A stretch of 64,000 nt of DNA from Blastobasis lacticolella (lineage: Eukaryota; Arthropoda; Insecta; Lepidoptera; Blastobasidae). This document shows positions 55,623 through 64,000 of the stretch, in pieces. The stretch's first letter is position 1. Every line of letters starts with the position of its first letter. The translations under genes were made by a program, and so were the position numbers. The stretch spans positions 20,523,584-20,587,583 of the forward strand of contig LR990043.1 in assembly GCA_905147135.1 (NCBI GenBank), in the 5' to 3' direction. The notes under the pieces were generated by a model. It saw only the letters and a list, made by a program, of their open reading frames with translations. It did no database searches and was not told where the DNA came from.

Positions 55623-56271
55623 CCATATCAGCCAGAAGACGCCCACTGCTGGGCATAGGCCTCCCCGAGAGATCTCCACAAAGGCCGGTCCTGTGCTTTC
55701 CGCATCCAGCTGGTACCTGCGATCCTTACCAGGCCGTCGGTCCACCTTGTAGGAGGCCTACCCACGCTGCGTCTTCCGGTACATGGTCGCCACTCGAGAA
55801 CTTTACTGCCCCATCGGCCATCTGTTCTTCGAGCTATGTGCCCTGCTACTTCAGTCTGGCAATCCTTAGAGCTATGACGGTGACCTTAGTTTCTTGCGGA
55901 TCTCCTCATTTCTGATTCGATTCAAAGAAACTCCGAGCATAGCTCTTTCGATTGCCCTTTGGGTAACAGTGAGCTTTCTCATACGAGTAAGTAAATAATA
56001 AATAATCGTGGACAAATTCACACAACGCCATCTAGCCCCAAAGTAAGCAAAGCTTGTGTTATGGGTGCTAGATAACTGATAAACTACTTATATACTTTTA
56101 AATACATACTTTTTATACATAGAACACCCAGACACTTAACAGAAAGTAAAATTCATCATTTCAATTTCTGCCCGGCCGGGAATCGAACCCGGGACCTCTT
56201 GCGTGGCAGACCGGCATGTTGACCACTGAACCACTCAGGTCGTCAGAGTAAAGCGCACATGAGCGGCCACG
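55623..56271 (-). pseudogene. RTE-1 LINE 3' end inserted in SINE-2, itself split
   Basis: Plus strand CCATATCAGCCAGAAGACGC to TAACAGTGAGCTTTCTCATA, then a SINE-1, then about 25 more bases (GCGCACATGAGCGGCCACG). Minus-strand coding includes WMRKAQDRPL-type and KWQ/GRWG-type RTE C-terminal motifs. It is the most complete RTE-1 piece in the window. Confidence 0.75.
55990..56246 (-). repeat. SINE-1 copy inserted in RTE-1
   Basis: A full-length reverse copy from the ATTT-type tail to ACTCAGGTCGTC, flanked by GAGTAA at 55985-55990 and 56247-56252. It is the youngest layer of the nest. Confidence 0.8.
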
Positions 56272-56388
56272 TTTCATTCAACTGTATGTAACTCCGAAAA
56301 TAGTCATTGGTACATGGCCGCACTGGGATGCGAACCCGGTTTCTGTCGCTTACGAGTCGGATATCTTAACCACTCGGCCACTGACGCT

Positions 56389-57454
56389 CCTCATAAATAA
56401 TAAGCAATTATGAAACTACAATTAAAAATTTATACTTATAAACATAAACCCACTGAAAACACTCTAGGCCTCCTAAAGATCGTAGATCTAAAATTAAAAT
56501 TAGACCAAGTAATGGCCAGATATCTGCCTTTCTTCGGCAATAACTTTACTGTTCCACTCTTTTTTGACTTTGCCCATTTCGTGTAAATATACAAACTGCC
56601 GTACTCCTAGATTTAAAAATTCTAGAGATGTATGTAAAGGCAGGCAGACGGTAAGCTTGTTTGCCACCTTAGTGGTATAAAAAGACATACTATTTTGTAT
56701 GTTTTAGACATGAAGCGGCCTTGCTTCAGTGTGCTTGTGAAACCGATAACCAAGGTTAATCAACGACCACAGAGTCCGAGAACTGGCTGAGTGATCGCAC
56801 TTTGAGGCTAGTCGAACTTCTTCCTATTAGTGACTGAATTTCAATAGTTTCTGATATTATTTATAGTCAACATGAAACTTACAAACTTTTCCTCTGTATT
56901 ATATTAGAATCATAGATAGGTTAGCATTATTATATCTTTATACATTCTAATTTTAGTATTTATATTGTCAATCTTTCCAGTATATATGAAAAAAAAGTAG
57001 TGCAAAAACTACAAACCCCGACAAAAACAAACATAGTACAAAAACTAAAAAAACATTTCATATATCTAAGTAGGTGGACACGGATACTTCATATTTATAG
57101 AAATTTTAAATGGGCCCGCCTGCTTTCTAGTTAAATTTAAACTAACGTTTGCACTTTATACACCTATTTACGCACACCACCGAATGGTGTACTTTGTTTT
57201 TAACTTTTGAGTAAAAAGAGATGGTTTTTCTAGACGCATCACCTACAATATTTACGTCAATATAATCTTCTTTCATGTGTGGGCTTATCAGCTGCGTACA
57301 CACATACGCAACACAATGCCCTCAATGTCACGGGCAATCTACACCAATGGGCGTCGTGGGGTATCAACGCGCTAGCGATGACATCAGTGCCCGTGCGCAC
57401 CGCGTCGCGCACATGACGATACACGCGTATCGCTATTTCGCGGCGACTACCATC
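56389..57454. other. Gene-free stretch upstream of tRNA-Asn
   Basis: Includes the right copy of the direct repeat (56395-56468) and a short Repeat H relative (56640-56690). 57290-57450 becomes CpG-rich approaching the tRNA gene. Confidence 0.45.
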
Positions 57455-57471
57455 GCCTCCGTGGCGCAATT

Positions 57472-57525
<54 letters not shown>

Positions 57526-57528
57526 GCG
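57455..57528 (+). tRNA. tRNA-Asn (GTT)
   Basis: 74 bases with a complete cloverleaf. The acceptor stem GCCTCCG pairs with CGGGGGC (one G-U), discriminator G. The D-arm region has TGGCGCAATTGG (A box). The anticodon stem TTCGG/CCGAA carries loop CTGTTAA with anticodon GTT at 57489-57491. The T stem GGTGG/CCACC has loop TTCAAGC (B box GGTTCAAGCCC). No intron and no encoded CCA. T runs at 57533-57537 and 57539-57547 can terminate RNA polymerase III. Both the sequence and the stems match the conserved eukaryotic tRNA-Asn, unlike the SINE heads in the window, so I call it functional. It delivers asparagine in cytosolic translation. Confidence 0.97.
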
Positions 57529-57532
57529 TTTA

Positions 57533-57547
57533 TTTTTGTTTTTTTTT
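57533..57547 (+). terminator. Pol III terminator T runs of tRNA-Asn
   Basis: TTTTTG then nine T, starting five bases after the mature 3' end. Confidence 0.85.
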
Positions 57548-57899
57548 CGAGTTATTTTATTGATGCAAATGTCTACTCTATTATTTATTTTATTTTTAGC
57601 CATTTCTGTCCCACTGCAGGGCAAAGGCCTCCCTTTCGATCTTCCACGACTCACGGTCGGATGCTTTCCTCGGCCAATCCTTAGAAAAGGCGTCCAACTC
57701 GTCTACTCTATTGGAAATGTTTTTTCTTTTGGTTTTTTTTTTAAATATTAGTTACTTTTTCCCGCGATTGATTGATTGTGTTCACACAGGAATCTACATT
57801 TCGGGTTGCCTAAAGCCTTTGTTTTTATACGTAGTATAAGCTACAACACTGCAAAGTTATATAAAAATCCGTTTAGTTTTGAGTGAAAATATATCTAAT

Positions 57900-57999
57900 A
57901 TTATGTCCCTTCAAATATCCATAATTACAAACTTTCGGTTACAAAAACTATTATGTACCTTCAAATATCCATAATTACAAACTTTCGGTTACAAAAACT
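57900..57999 (+). repeat. 50-bp tandem duplication
   Basis: 57900-57949 and 57950-57999 are identical except for one base (C against A in ATTATGTMCCTTCAAATATC). A recent local duplication in AT-rich DNA. Confidence 0.95.
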
Positions 58000-58331
58000 A
58001 ACTAATATAACTGTGAAATTTGAAGAACAAAAGTAGGTGATTACTTATTTGAATACCTATTAATAATTTATTTCGAAGCAAACAAGGACGTTGTAACGTT
58101 GTACTACAAAAATTGTTAATTCGTTCTGTTGGTCGAAATGGAAATACTGGCGATAAAGAATAATAGTAAATTATAATATTTTCGTGGGTACAAATTGTTT
58201 CTATTACACTGTATTAAATTGATCTATGCGTGTACCTAACTTTCGTGCAAAGTGTATTGTAATTAAATTAATATTGACGGTTTAATTATTTCTATATAAA
58301 GCAAATCAATACATACATTAAGTACCTAAGA
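58000..58331. other. AT-rich stretch, nothing recognised
   Basis: No features. Confidence 0.4.
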
Positions 58332-58496
58332 AAGAGGCCCCGTGGGCGACCCAAGAAGCGATGGATTGACATCGCTGAGTCGGATGCGAGAACCAACGGC
58401 TTACGACGAGAGGATGCCGAAGACCGGGCGAAGTGGACGAAGTGGAGAAGATTTAGTAGGAAACCGGACCCTGGCAGAGGCCGGGATAAGCACTAG
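58332..58496 (+). pseudogene. RTE-like LINE ORF2 C-terminus with (GAT)n tail
   Basis: 54 in-frame codons including RPRGRPKKRWIDIAESDA and REDAEDRAKWTKWRRFSRKP, then DPGRGRDKH and TAG 58494-58496, followed by GACGATGATGATGAT. Same class of ORF end as 52488-52700, but with a different 3' UTR. Severely 5' truncated, though the remaining frame is intact. Confidence 0.7.
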
Positions 58497-59306
58497 GACG
58501 ATGATGATGATTAAGTACCTAAGTATTATTTATTAATGCGACACCCAGCCTGCGGGTGTTATAATAAGTATAATAAGTGTATAGTGTTAGTTTTCAAAAT
58601 TATTATTTTTATCTATTTGTGTTATAAATTAATTTTTTTTTCATAATTAGTTAAATTACTTACATTGTTTGAATATAGTGTATTGTTTATTGTTATTATA
58701 TTTTTTTATGTTTTAATATGTTTTGCCTATAGCTGGGCCTTTGTAACCTAATATAAAAATATATCAGTAAAAAACTTCAATATTATGTCGATTTCACAAA
58801 CATAATACTTAGGTAAGTATTATGTTTGTAGAACGTAAGTAGCATAATGAAGTGTATTACACAAATTTAATACATATCGATATTATAGTACGAACGTAGT
58901 CCAAACAAAATACATACATATAGAAAGAACACGTAGGTACATAGTACCCTTACCATCGGCTCACATAAACAAAGCAACTAAGCCCATAAATAACTCACTC
59001 AAAAAACTTCACATGATGAATGTTTCCAACAAATTAATGGATGCATTCAAAAAGCCCTGAGTGCTCTGGTATTTTATTTTCATAAAGAGAGACTTTAACG
59101 TATATAATAATTGTGAGATTTATTGCTAATCTGTTCGGTCTAGCCATTTGAGAAAATTATAGGGAATTAGTTAGGAATGATGGTCTGACAGCGATTTAGT
59201 TGGAATACTTGGTATTGGAATTTGAAATATTTGGGCGAGTCTTTTGTTCGATATATTTTGTTATTTTATATTTTATAATGTTAAAATACTAAAGCAGAAA
59301 AGTTCG
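58497..59306. other. AT-rich stretch with 16-bp perfect palindrome
   Basis: ACAAACATAATACTTA at 58796-58811 is exactly inverted at 58814-58829 around GG. Otherwise unassigned. Confidence 0.5.
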
Positions 59307-59385
59307 TCAAGGATCATGGTCAAGGCGGACCCCGGGCCGTCGGACGCGAGAGTGCCTACAACTAGGACAGGAATGCCAAGATGAT
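59307..59385 (+). repeat. SINE-2 or partner-LINE 3' end only
   Basis: GGATCATGGTCAAGGCGGAC to GGAATGCCAAGATGAT. Too short to tell the SINE from the LINE that shares this tail. Confidence 0.65.
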
Positions 59386-60369
59386 TTCCTTTTATAAAAT
59401 TAGTAAAGTTATATAGACCTACTGATAGGATTAAGGTATTTTACTTAAGGCTCTAATAGGGGTAAAAGTGCTGCCACTTTAGGTAACAATTCAGTTCTCG
59501 CTGACCACAGATATTATCTAAAATCTGCACAACTCAAGCTTAGAAATAGAATAGAAATCAGAATAGAACATATAAGTTTTATTACATGACGACCTGAGTG
59601 GTTCAATGGTCAACAAGCCGGTCTGCCACGCAAGAGGTCCCGGGTTCGATTCCCGGCCGGGCAGAAATTAAAATGATGAATTTTAATTTCTGTTACGGGT
59701 CTAGGTGTTCTATGTATAATAAGTATGTATTTGAAAAGTATACAGGGTGTTTCATAATACATGTATAAAGCCGTGAACTGGATGGAGTGCTAAACGTATT
59801 AAAACGATAGGTACAATTATTTTTTTCGTGCGTGGAATAGTTACCGAGAAAATGACTATCGAACTTTTTCTTTTTCAATGTCGATAATCACATTTTGAAA
59901 ACGAAAGACCGCATCTCTAGAAATCAGTTGTAATAGATCACTCAAGTTCATAATCAGGTCAATCAACTGAATAATACAATTTTACCAGTTACAGATAGGA
60001 TATAGGTTTTGTGCCTTTAAGTCTTTTCTACCTACCGTTTCATATGAGTTTTAAAATTCAATCTAAAGATCACTACGATCAATACCTCAAGTGGCTGGTT
60101 AATAAAATTATTATTACAAGCAGCTCGTGAGCAGTCCGGCACAAAAACAAGACATTTCGATGTTTGTTTCTACTTTAATTTATTTGTTTTTTTGTTGCCT
60201 TCAACACAATGTTGCACCTAGGTACATAGTCCTCAAACTAATTGCGAAAACACAATAAACATTAATAGGCAAAAAAGTTACAGCTTGATTTCGCGTCTGC
60301 GCCATATCTTCTATTGTACTAGGCAGTCATGACTGAAGCAGGTGGACTATGTACGGGATACTGATATCA

Positions 60370-60804
60370 CAGGGTGTCCATAAAGTACATTCACTAGATT
60401 TTAATATTTTTGGAAAGTGCAGCAAAACTACACGATATTGTTGTTATACTTTTTTGTCTATTTTTTCACTCAGTCTACATCCTGTTGAATGCATGTGGTG
60501 AGTCTTGGCACAAGTTTATGCATTTCTCGTTGAACTTTTCCGCCAGCTCCGAAATAAGGAAAGTTGTCATTTTAGTACCTATCTAATAGTAATTATTAAA
60601 TTCTACTCATGTTTGAATTCAAGAAGGTGAATATTAAATTTGAATAGCTGAAAAAATACCTAGCAACACTATTTGCGTACTAGGATTTAAGCATTTAGGT
60701 TGCAGGCAACAAACATGCAGAACAGCAGATGCGTTGTCACTGTGAGGACTAAGATGAAATGCGTCATGCCTGTATTTGCACTGGCTTATTTTATGGACAC
60801 CCCA
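60370..60804 (-). mobile_element. Nested mariner-like remnant
   Basis: Ends CAGGGTGTCCATAAAGT and the inverted TTATGGACACCCC share 13 bases. Minus-strand codons 60550-60470 read GGKVQREMHKLVPRLTTCIQ then QDVD and stop, like the C-terminus of Tc1/mariner-type transposases. It lies about 100 bases from its own end as expected, but the rest of the gene is gone. Confidence 0.45.
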
Positions 60805-62452
60805 CGTACTAGGCGCAATATTAAGGAGGTCTAAATTATCCGTTTTGTATTTTTTGGTTTCGAGGGTTCTGTACAAAAAAATATTGTAATCAATTATGAT
60901 TTTAATTCAAAAGGTTCATTCATAGTTTTTACGAAAGTGCACCACCACCTAACTAATAGCAAAGTAGTCTTATTCAAAGTACTGTAGCATACTAATGTAG
61001 CAAACTCTAATTAATGTAACATCTTTGTCTTTTTACGAGTTTGCTTTCTCATGTCATGTCTGTCAGTCATGTTTCAGTGTCGCGTAGGTAATCGTACCTA
61101 TCGTTTTCACGAACATTTCTTATCAACTAAAATTAACTAAATGATTCTTAGTTGATGGAGCTTTACCTGTAAATATCCCATGCTTCACCCAATTGGAGAA
61201 CCTAGGTCACCTAGGTGGAGCACGGACCCAAACACAATTTTAGAAATTACTGTCTAGGTTACTGTCATTGTACCAAACTACTCGATAAAATCGTGATAAG
61301 CAAATGTAGGCCATCGCCATAAGGATTATTATTAAGCCCACAGTTGGATTCGCTTGAGACTCACTTTAACAAATAAAAAAAAAAACAACATTATGGTGCA
61401 ACTACCAGGAGAACAAAAAACGAGAGAACATAAAAGGCGAAATAAGTTAGACCCCTAAAACACGGATCCCTTAGTACGAATCCTTTTGCACGTGCCGTCA
61501 AGGTCAAGGCCGGCGCCGGAGCTGTGGCGGCGCTTTTGACATCAAAATAGAAACTGAAAACTACAAAATCTAAAAATAGAATACTTTGGCGGGCCGTTCT
61601 TTATTTTGTGGTTTGACCCACGGCGCGACTTCCATTGACGAAATTTGCCTACTTTCGCGTCGTATTCGTTCATTCAGTTTTTAGCTTTTCGCGTGACCGA
61701 AATGATTGTTGCGTTGTAGTTGTAGGATACCTAAGTACCTATTGTGAAGATAACTGTGATAAGAGTGTTAACGATGTGAATGAATGATTTATAGCTTCAG
61801 GTACCAGTATTAACGTAGTCTTGTCTGTGTTCAGCGTTCAACGTTTAAGTATTGTGATAATCATTATTCTGTGTATGAATGCAAGCTAGCAGTAGGCCAA
61901 ACACCATGGTACCTACCTATTTACGTATTGCATAGCAACCAGAGCCTGCGTAGTGTTGTGTATCTGTGTGTATGGAGTGTAACTACCTAGCTACGCTACG
62001 ATACGAGTGCAAGCTTACTTGATAGTTAATACCTATCAGTCATCCGAGCCACAAGAAAGCAAGAAAGTATGGCACCTGACGCTGTTTGTTTTCATAAAAT
62101 AACTTTAAAAAGGTACGTACCTACATGCTTTAAAGGTCTAGGTTCTAGCTAGACTTTAAGATATGCTACCTAGCTAGTACCTAATCGTAACGTTAGGAGG
62201 TTCTTTTCCGACGGGAAATAGGCAGAAAAGACAACGCTTTTATCTGTTCATGAAAACATGTAGGTATTTAGTAAAACCTGTCTGTAATCTGTTTCAACAA
62301 AACTAGTCTCATAAGTGGTTCCCTACGCTACGTAGGTCCCTAGATGAGTGAACCATTTTAGTAGGACATAGTACCTACTTATTTGTGTAGAACGATTTAT
62401 CAATTGAACGAATTCTGTTTTAGTTATGTAGCTATCTTAAGTATGTTTTTCA
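60805..62452. other. Interior of the 4.1-kb element, mostly unassigned
   Basis: 61500-61720 is CpG-rich with single-copy-like composition; 61740-62450 is rich in TACCTA-type phrases. No ORF of note. Confidence 0.35.
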
Positions 62453-62714
62453 AGAACGTTGGTGGCTGGGCGGTTGAGTATCCGACTCGTAAGCGAGAGA
62501 GGTGCCGGGTTCGAATACCGCTGTGGCAATGTACCAATGACTCTTTTCTGAGTTATGTACATTAGTTGAAATTAAGCGATGCTCCTATGGTGAGGGAAAC
62601 ATCATGATGAAATCTGCAAATACTGGCAACTGAAATTGTAACCATGATCCAATCGAGTCAGGTCCCCCTGGTAGCAGGGTCATGGAGGTCAGATGGTAGT
62701 CGCTCCACTGTAAC
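62453..62714 (+). repeat. SINE-2 copy, first arm of an inverted pair
   Basis: Head GAACGTTGGTGGCTGGGCGG, B box GGTTCGAATACC, body to AGTCGCTCCACTGTAA. Confidence 0.8.
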
Positions 62715-62734
62715 AAATTCTTTTCTCTCCACAA

Positions 62735-63083
62735 AATTATTTTCCGTGCCCGTGGTCCGCCTTGACTATGGTCCATGATCTAGGATTTGGCAGATTAGGT
62801 AATTAATTGCAGTGGAGCGACTGCCATCTGACATTCCTGGCTCCTAACCCTGCTACCAAGGGAACCTGACCAGATTGGATCATGGTTACTTACACATTCA
62901 GTCGTCTGAACTGAATGTGTAAGTTTCATCACGATGATTTCCCTCACCGTAAAAGCATCGGTTAGTATTCAGCTACTGTGCATAACTTAGAAAAGAGTTA
63001 GTGGTACATGGCGGCAGTGGGATTCGAACCCGGTACCTCACGCGTACGAGTCGGATACCACAACCTTAGGCCACCGACGCTCC
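62735..63083 (-). repeat. SINE-2 copy, second arm of an inverted pair
   Basis: Plus strand CCGTGCCCGTGGTCCGCCTT to GATTCGAACCCGGTACCTCA and CCACCGACGCTCCG. Tail-to-tail with the previous copy, 20 bases apart; contains a short CTGAACTGAATGTGTAAG duplication. Confidence 0.8.
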
Positions 63084-63189
63084 GACTATTTAAGCATACC
63101 TACCTATCGAAAATAATTAGTGTAGGCAAGTTCCTAGTTAATTTGGTAGAGCCTATTCATGTAGATAAGTAGGTAACATTTAGTACGAC

Positions 63190-63640
63190 GCCTGGTAGTA
63201 AGATGAAGGAGGTTGGTTTGTTTTGATATGAATGGCACGAGGTTATTACTCGTCCTTATGGTGTGTACACACTCAACGTACGCCAACGAAGGGCTGTCGG
63301 CCGAATTATTTGGACTTCTAAGGTCTAATACTTGCATTTCGTGGTCAAGCAAACGATCTTTGGGAGTTTTGGGAACCGATTCGGGCTCGTATTTGCACGT
63401 TTGTTTGTTGGCCTTCGGTATCCGCCCAAACTGCGATTGGATGATTACTTCTATCCGTTTGATGTTACCGCCACGCTGCACTGCGGATTGCCGGCCGGCA
63501 CACGCCAACGGACAATCGTTAGCCGAAACGGGTGCGCGTCACACATCGCCCGGTGTGTACGCAGCATTAGGCTCCTGGTAGTAGGCTTGAGGAGGTTGCT
63601 TTGTTTCGATAGGGGTCGCACGAGGTTATTAACCTGTTTT
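63190..63640. repeat. Unit bounded by about 60-bp imperfect direct repeats
   Basis: CCTGGTAGTAAGATGAAGGA to CACGAGGTTATTAC (63190-63249) recurs as CCTGGTAGTAGGCTTGAGGA to CACGAGGTTATTAA (63571-63632). The roughly 320 bases between are CpG-rich and open on both strands, but with no recognised product. Confidence 0.55.
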
Positions 63641-63937
63641 TTATATGATCATCAACTTGAAATAGAGCTGCGCTTCAACGTAGTCGATATGGTTATTTAT
63701 CTTTAAAAATTAATTTTTTTTATTAAAATTAAAATTAAATGTCCGGATAAAATGAAGTCGCCAGTGCACTCTTTGAAAGCTCTACTTTAACACCCTTTCG
63801 GCTTTATACATGTATTATGAAACACCCTGTATAAGTAGTTTATCAGTTACCTAGCACCCATAATACAAGCTTTGCTTACTTTGGGGCTAGATGGCGCTGT
63901 GTGAATTTGTCAACGATTATTTATTTATTTATTACAT

Positions 63938-64000
63938 CAAAGCCGCTACGACATGACAAAGAAAAAAATCTAATTATAAAAACGTAAATCAATCTATTTA
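63938..64000. other. Window end, nothing recognised
   Basis: Short flank following the SINE-1 target duplication. Confidence 0.4.

Larger units (their letters stand above)
55440..56388 (-). repeat. SINE-2 copy split by nested insertions
   Basis: 3' half at 55440-55622 (plus strand from TTGGCGCTAATGTCCCGG to GCATCGGTTAGCATTC); 5' half at about 56272-56388 (CATTCAACTGTATGTAACTC to GGCCACTGACGCTCC). The repeated CATTC at both junctions is consistent with a target duplication of the inserted LINE. Confidence 0.8.
59743..63829. mobile_element. 4087-bp element with 31-bp perfect TIRs and TA duplication
   Basis: The first and last 31 bases are exact inverted repeats (starting CAGGGTGTTTCATAATACAT). 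TA lies on both sides (59741-59742 and 63830-63831). The TA target and terminal CAGGG are typical of the Tc1/mariner superfamily. No intact transposase is visible inside, so the element is non-autonomous or heavily decayed. It carries a nested mariner-like remnant, two SINE-2 copies and unassigned CpG-rich DNA. A related left end is at 54271. Confidence 0.85.
59588..63927 (+). repeat. SINE-1 copy split by a 4.1-kb element
   Basis: 5' part 59588-59742 (intact Gly-tRNA-like head and body to GAAAAGTATA) and 3' part 63830-63927 (TATAAGTAGTTTATCAG to the ATTT tail). The SINE's own 10-base target duplication TTTATTACAT is at 59578-59587 and 63928-63937, now 4.35 kb apart. Removing the intervening element restores the canonical AAAAGTATATAAGTAG. 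Confidence 0.92.

Noticed and set aside
57275..57493. 72-codon ORF overlapping the tRNA
   Set aside because: It runs into the tRNA-Asn gene and has no other support.
63134..63706. Long overlapping ORFs on both strands
   Set aside because: CpG-rich stop-poor DNA opens several frames at once; no domain, start context or splice support.

Overview
The window looks like intergenic nuclear DNA of a moth or butterfly (Lepidoptera). It is AT-rich, has spliced genes, and is packed with tRNA-headed SINEs, 5'-truncated LINE tails, TIR elements and (ATTT)n or (GAT)n tails. The RTE-type LINE tail matches, from memory, the HmRTE-like endonuclease-reverse transcriptase common in Lepidoptera. I see no bacterial features and no complete host protein gene. 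The one conventional host gene is an intronless tRNA-Asn(GTT) at 57455-57528.

The only substantial protein-coding unit is a candidate CACTA/EnSpm-like DNA transposon, about 6541-11125. Its transposase gene (minus strand, 10520-8165, two short introns) is broken by a SINE inside exon 1 and by a frameshift at a 9-base homopolymer. Convergent to it is a small intact plus-strand ORF with a spliced leader (CDS 7381-7659), which encodes about 92 residues with three CxxC pairs. Subterminal repeats lie at both ends.

Recurring families, named locally: SINE-1 (Gly-tRNA-like head, ATTT tail); SINE-2 (a second tRNA-like head, 3' end shared with a LINE at 52488-52700); RTE-1 (5'-truncated LINE tails ending in GATGATG); repeat D (another GATGATG-ended retroposon); jockey-like LINE tails; an LINE family whose tail ends near AATAAAGAGTTT; and several MITEs.

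Layout: 1-6.5 kb, scattered SINE and LINE debris. 6.5-11.1 kb, the CACTA-like element. 11-24 kb, mostly unrecognised AT-rich DNA with LINE remnants at 14.1 and 15.8 kb. 24.9-26.3 kb, a long inverted-repeat element. 26-42 kb, debris plus CpG-rich single-copy-looking patches. 42.1-42.5 kb, a Helitron-like repeat carrying an 11-bp minisatellite. 43-50 kb, dense nested repeats. 51.4-53.3 kb, three adjacent fold-back or TIR elements. 53.4-56.4 kb, jockey fragments and a three-level nest (SINE-2, then RTE-1, then SINE-1). 57.4 kb, tRNA-Asn. 59.6-63.9 kb, a SINE-1 with its own target duplication, split by a 4087-bp element with 31-bp perfect TIRs and a TA duplication.

The window is therefore mainly a record of transposition. 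Target-site duplications and interruptions give relative ages at several places. Family names come from recognition of motifs, not from searches.
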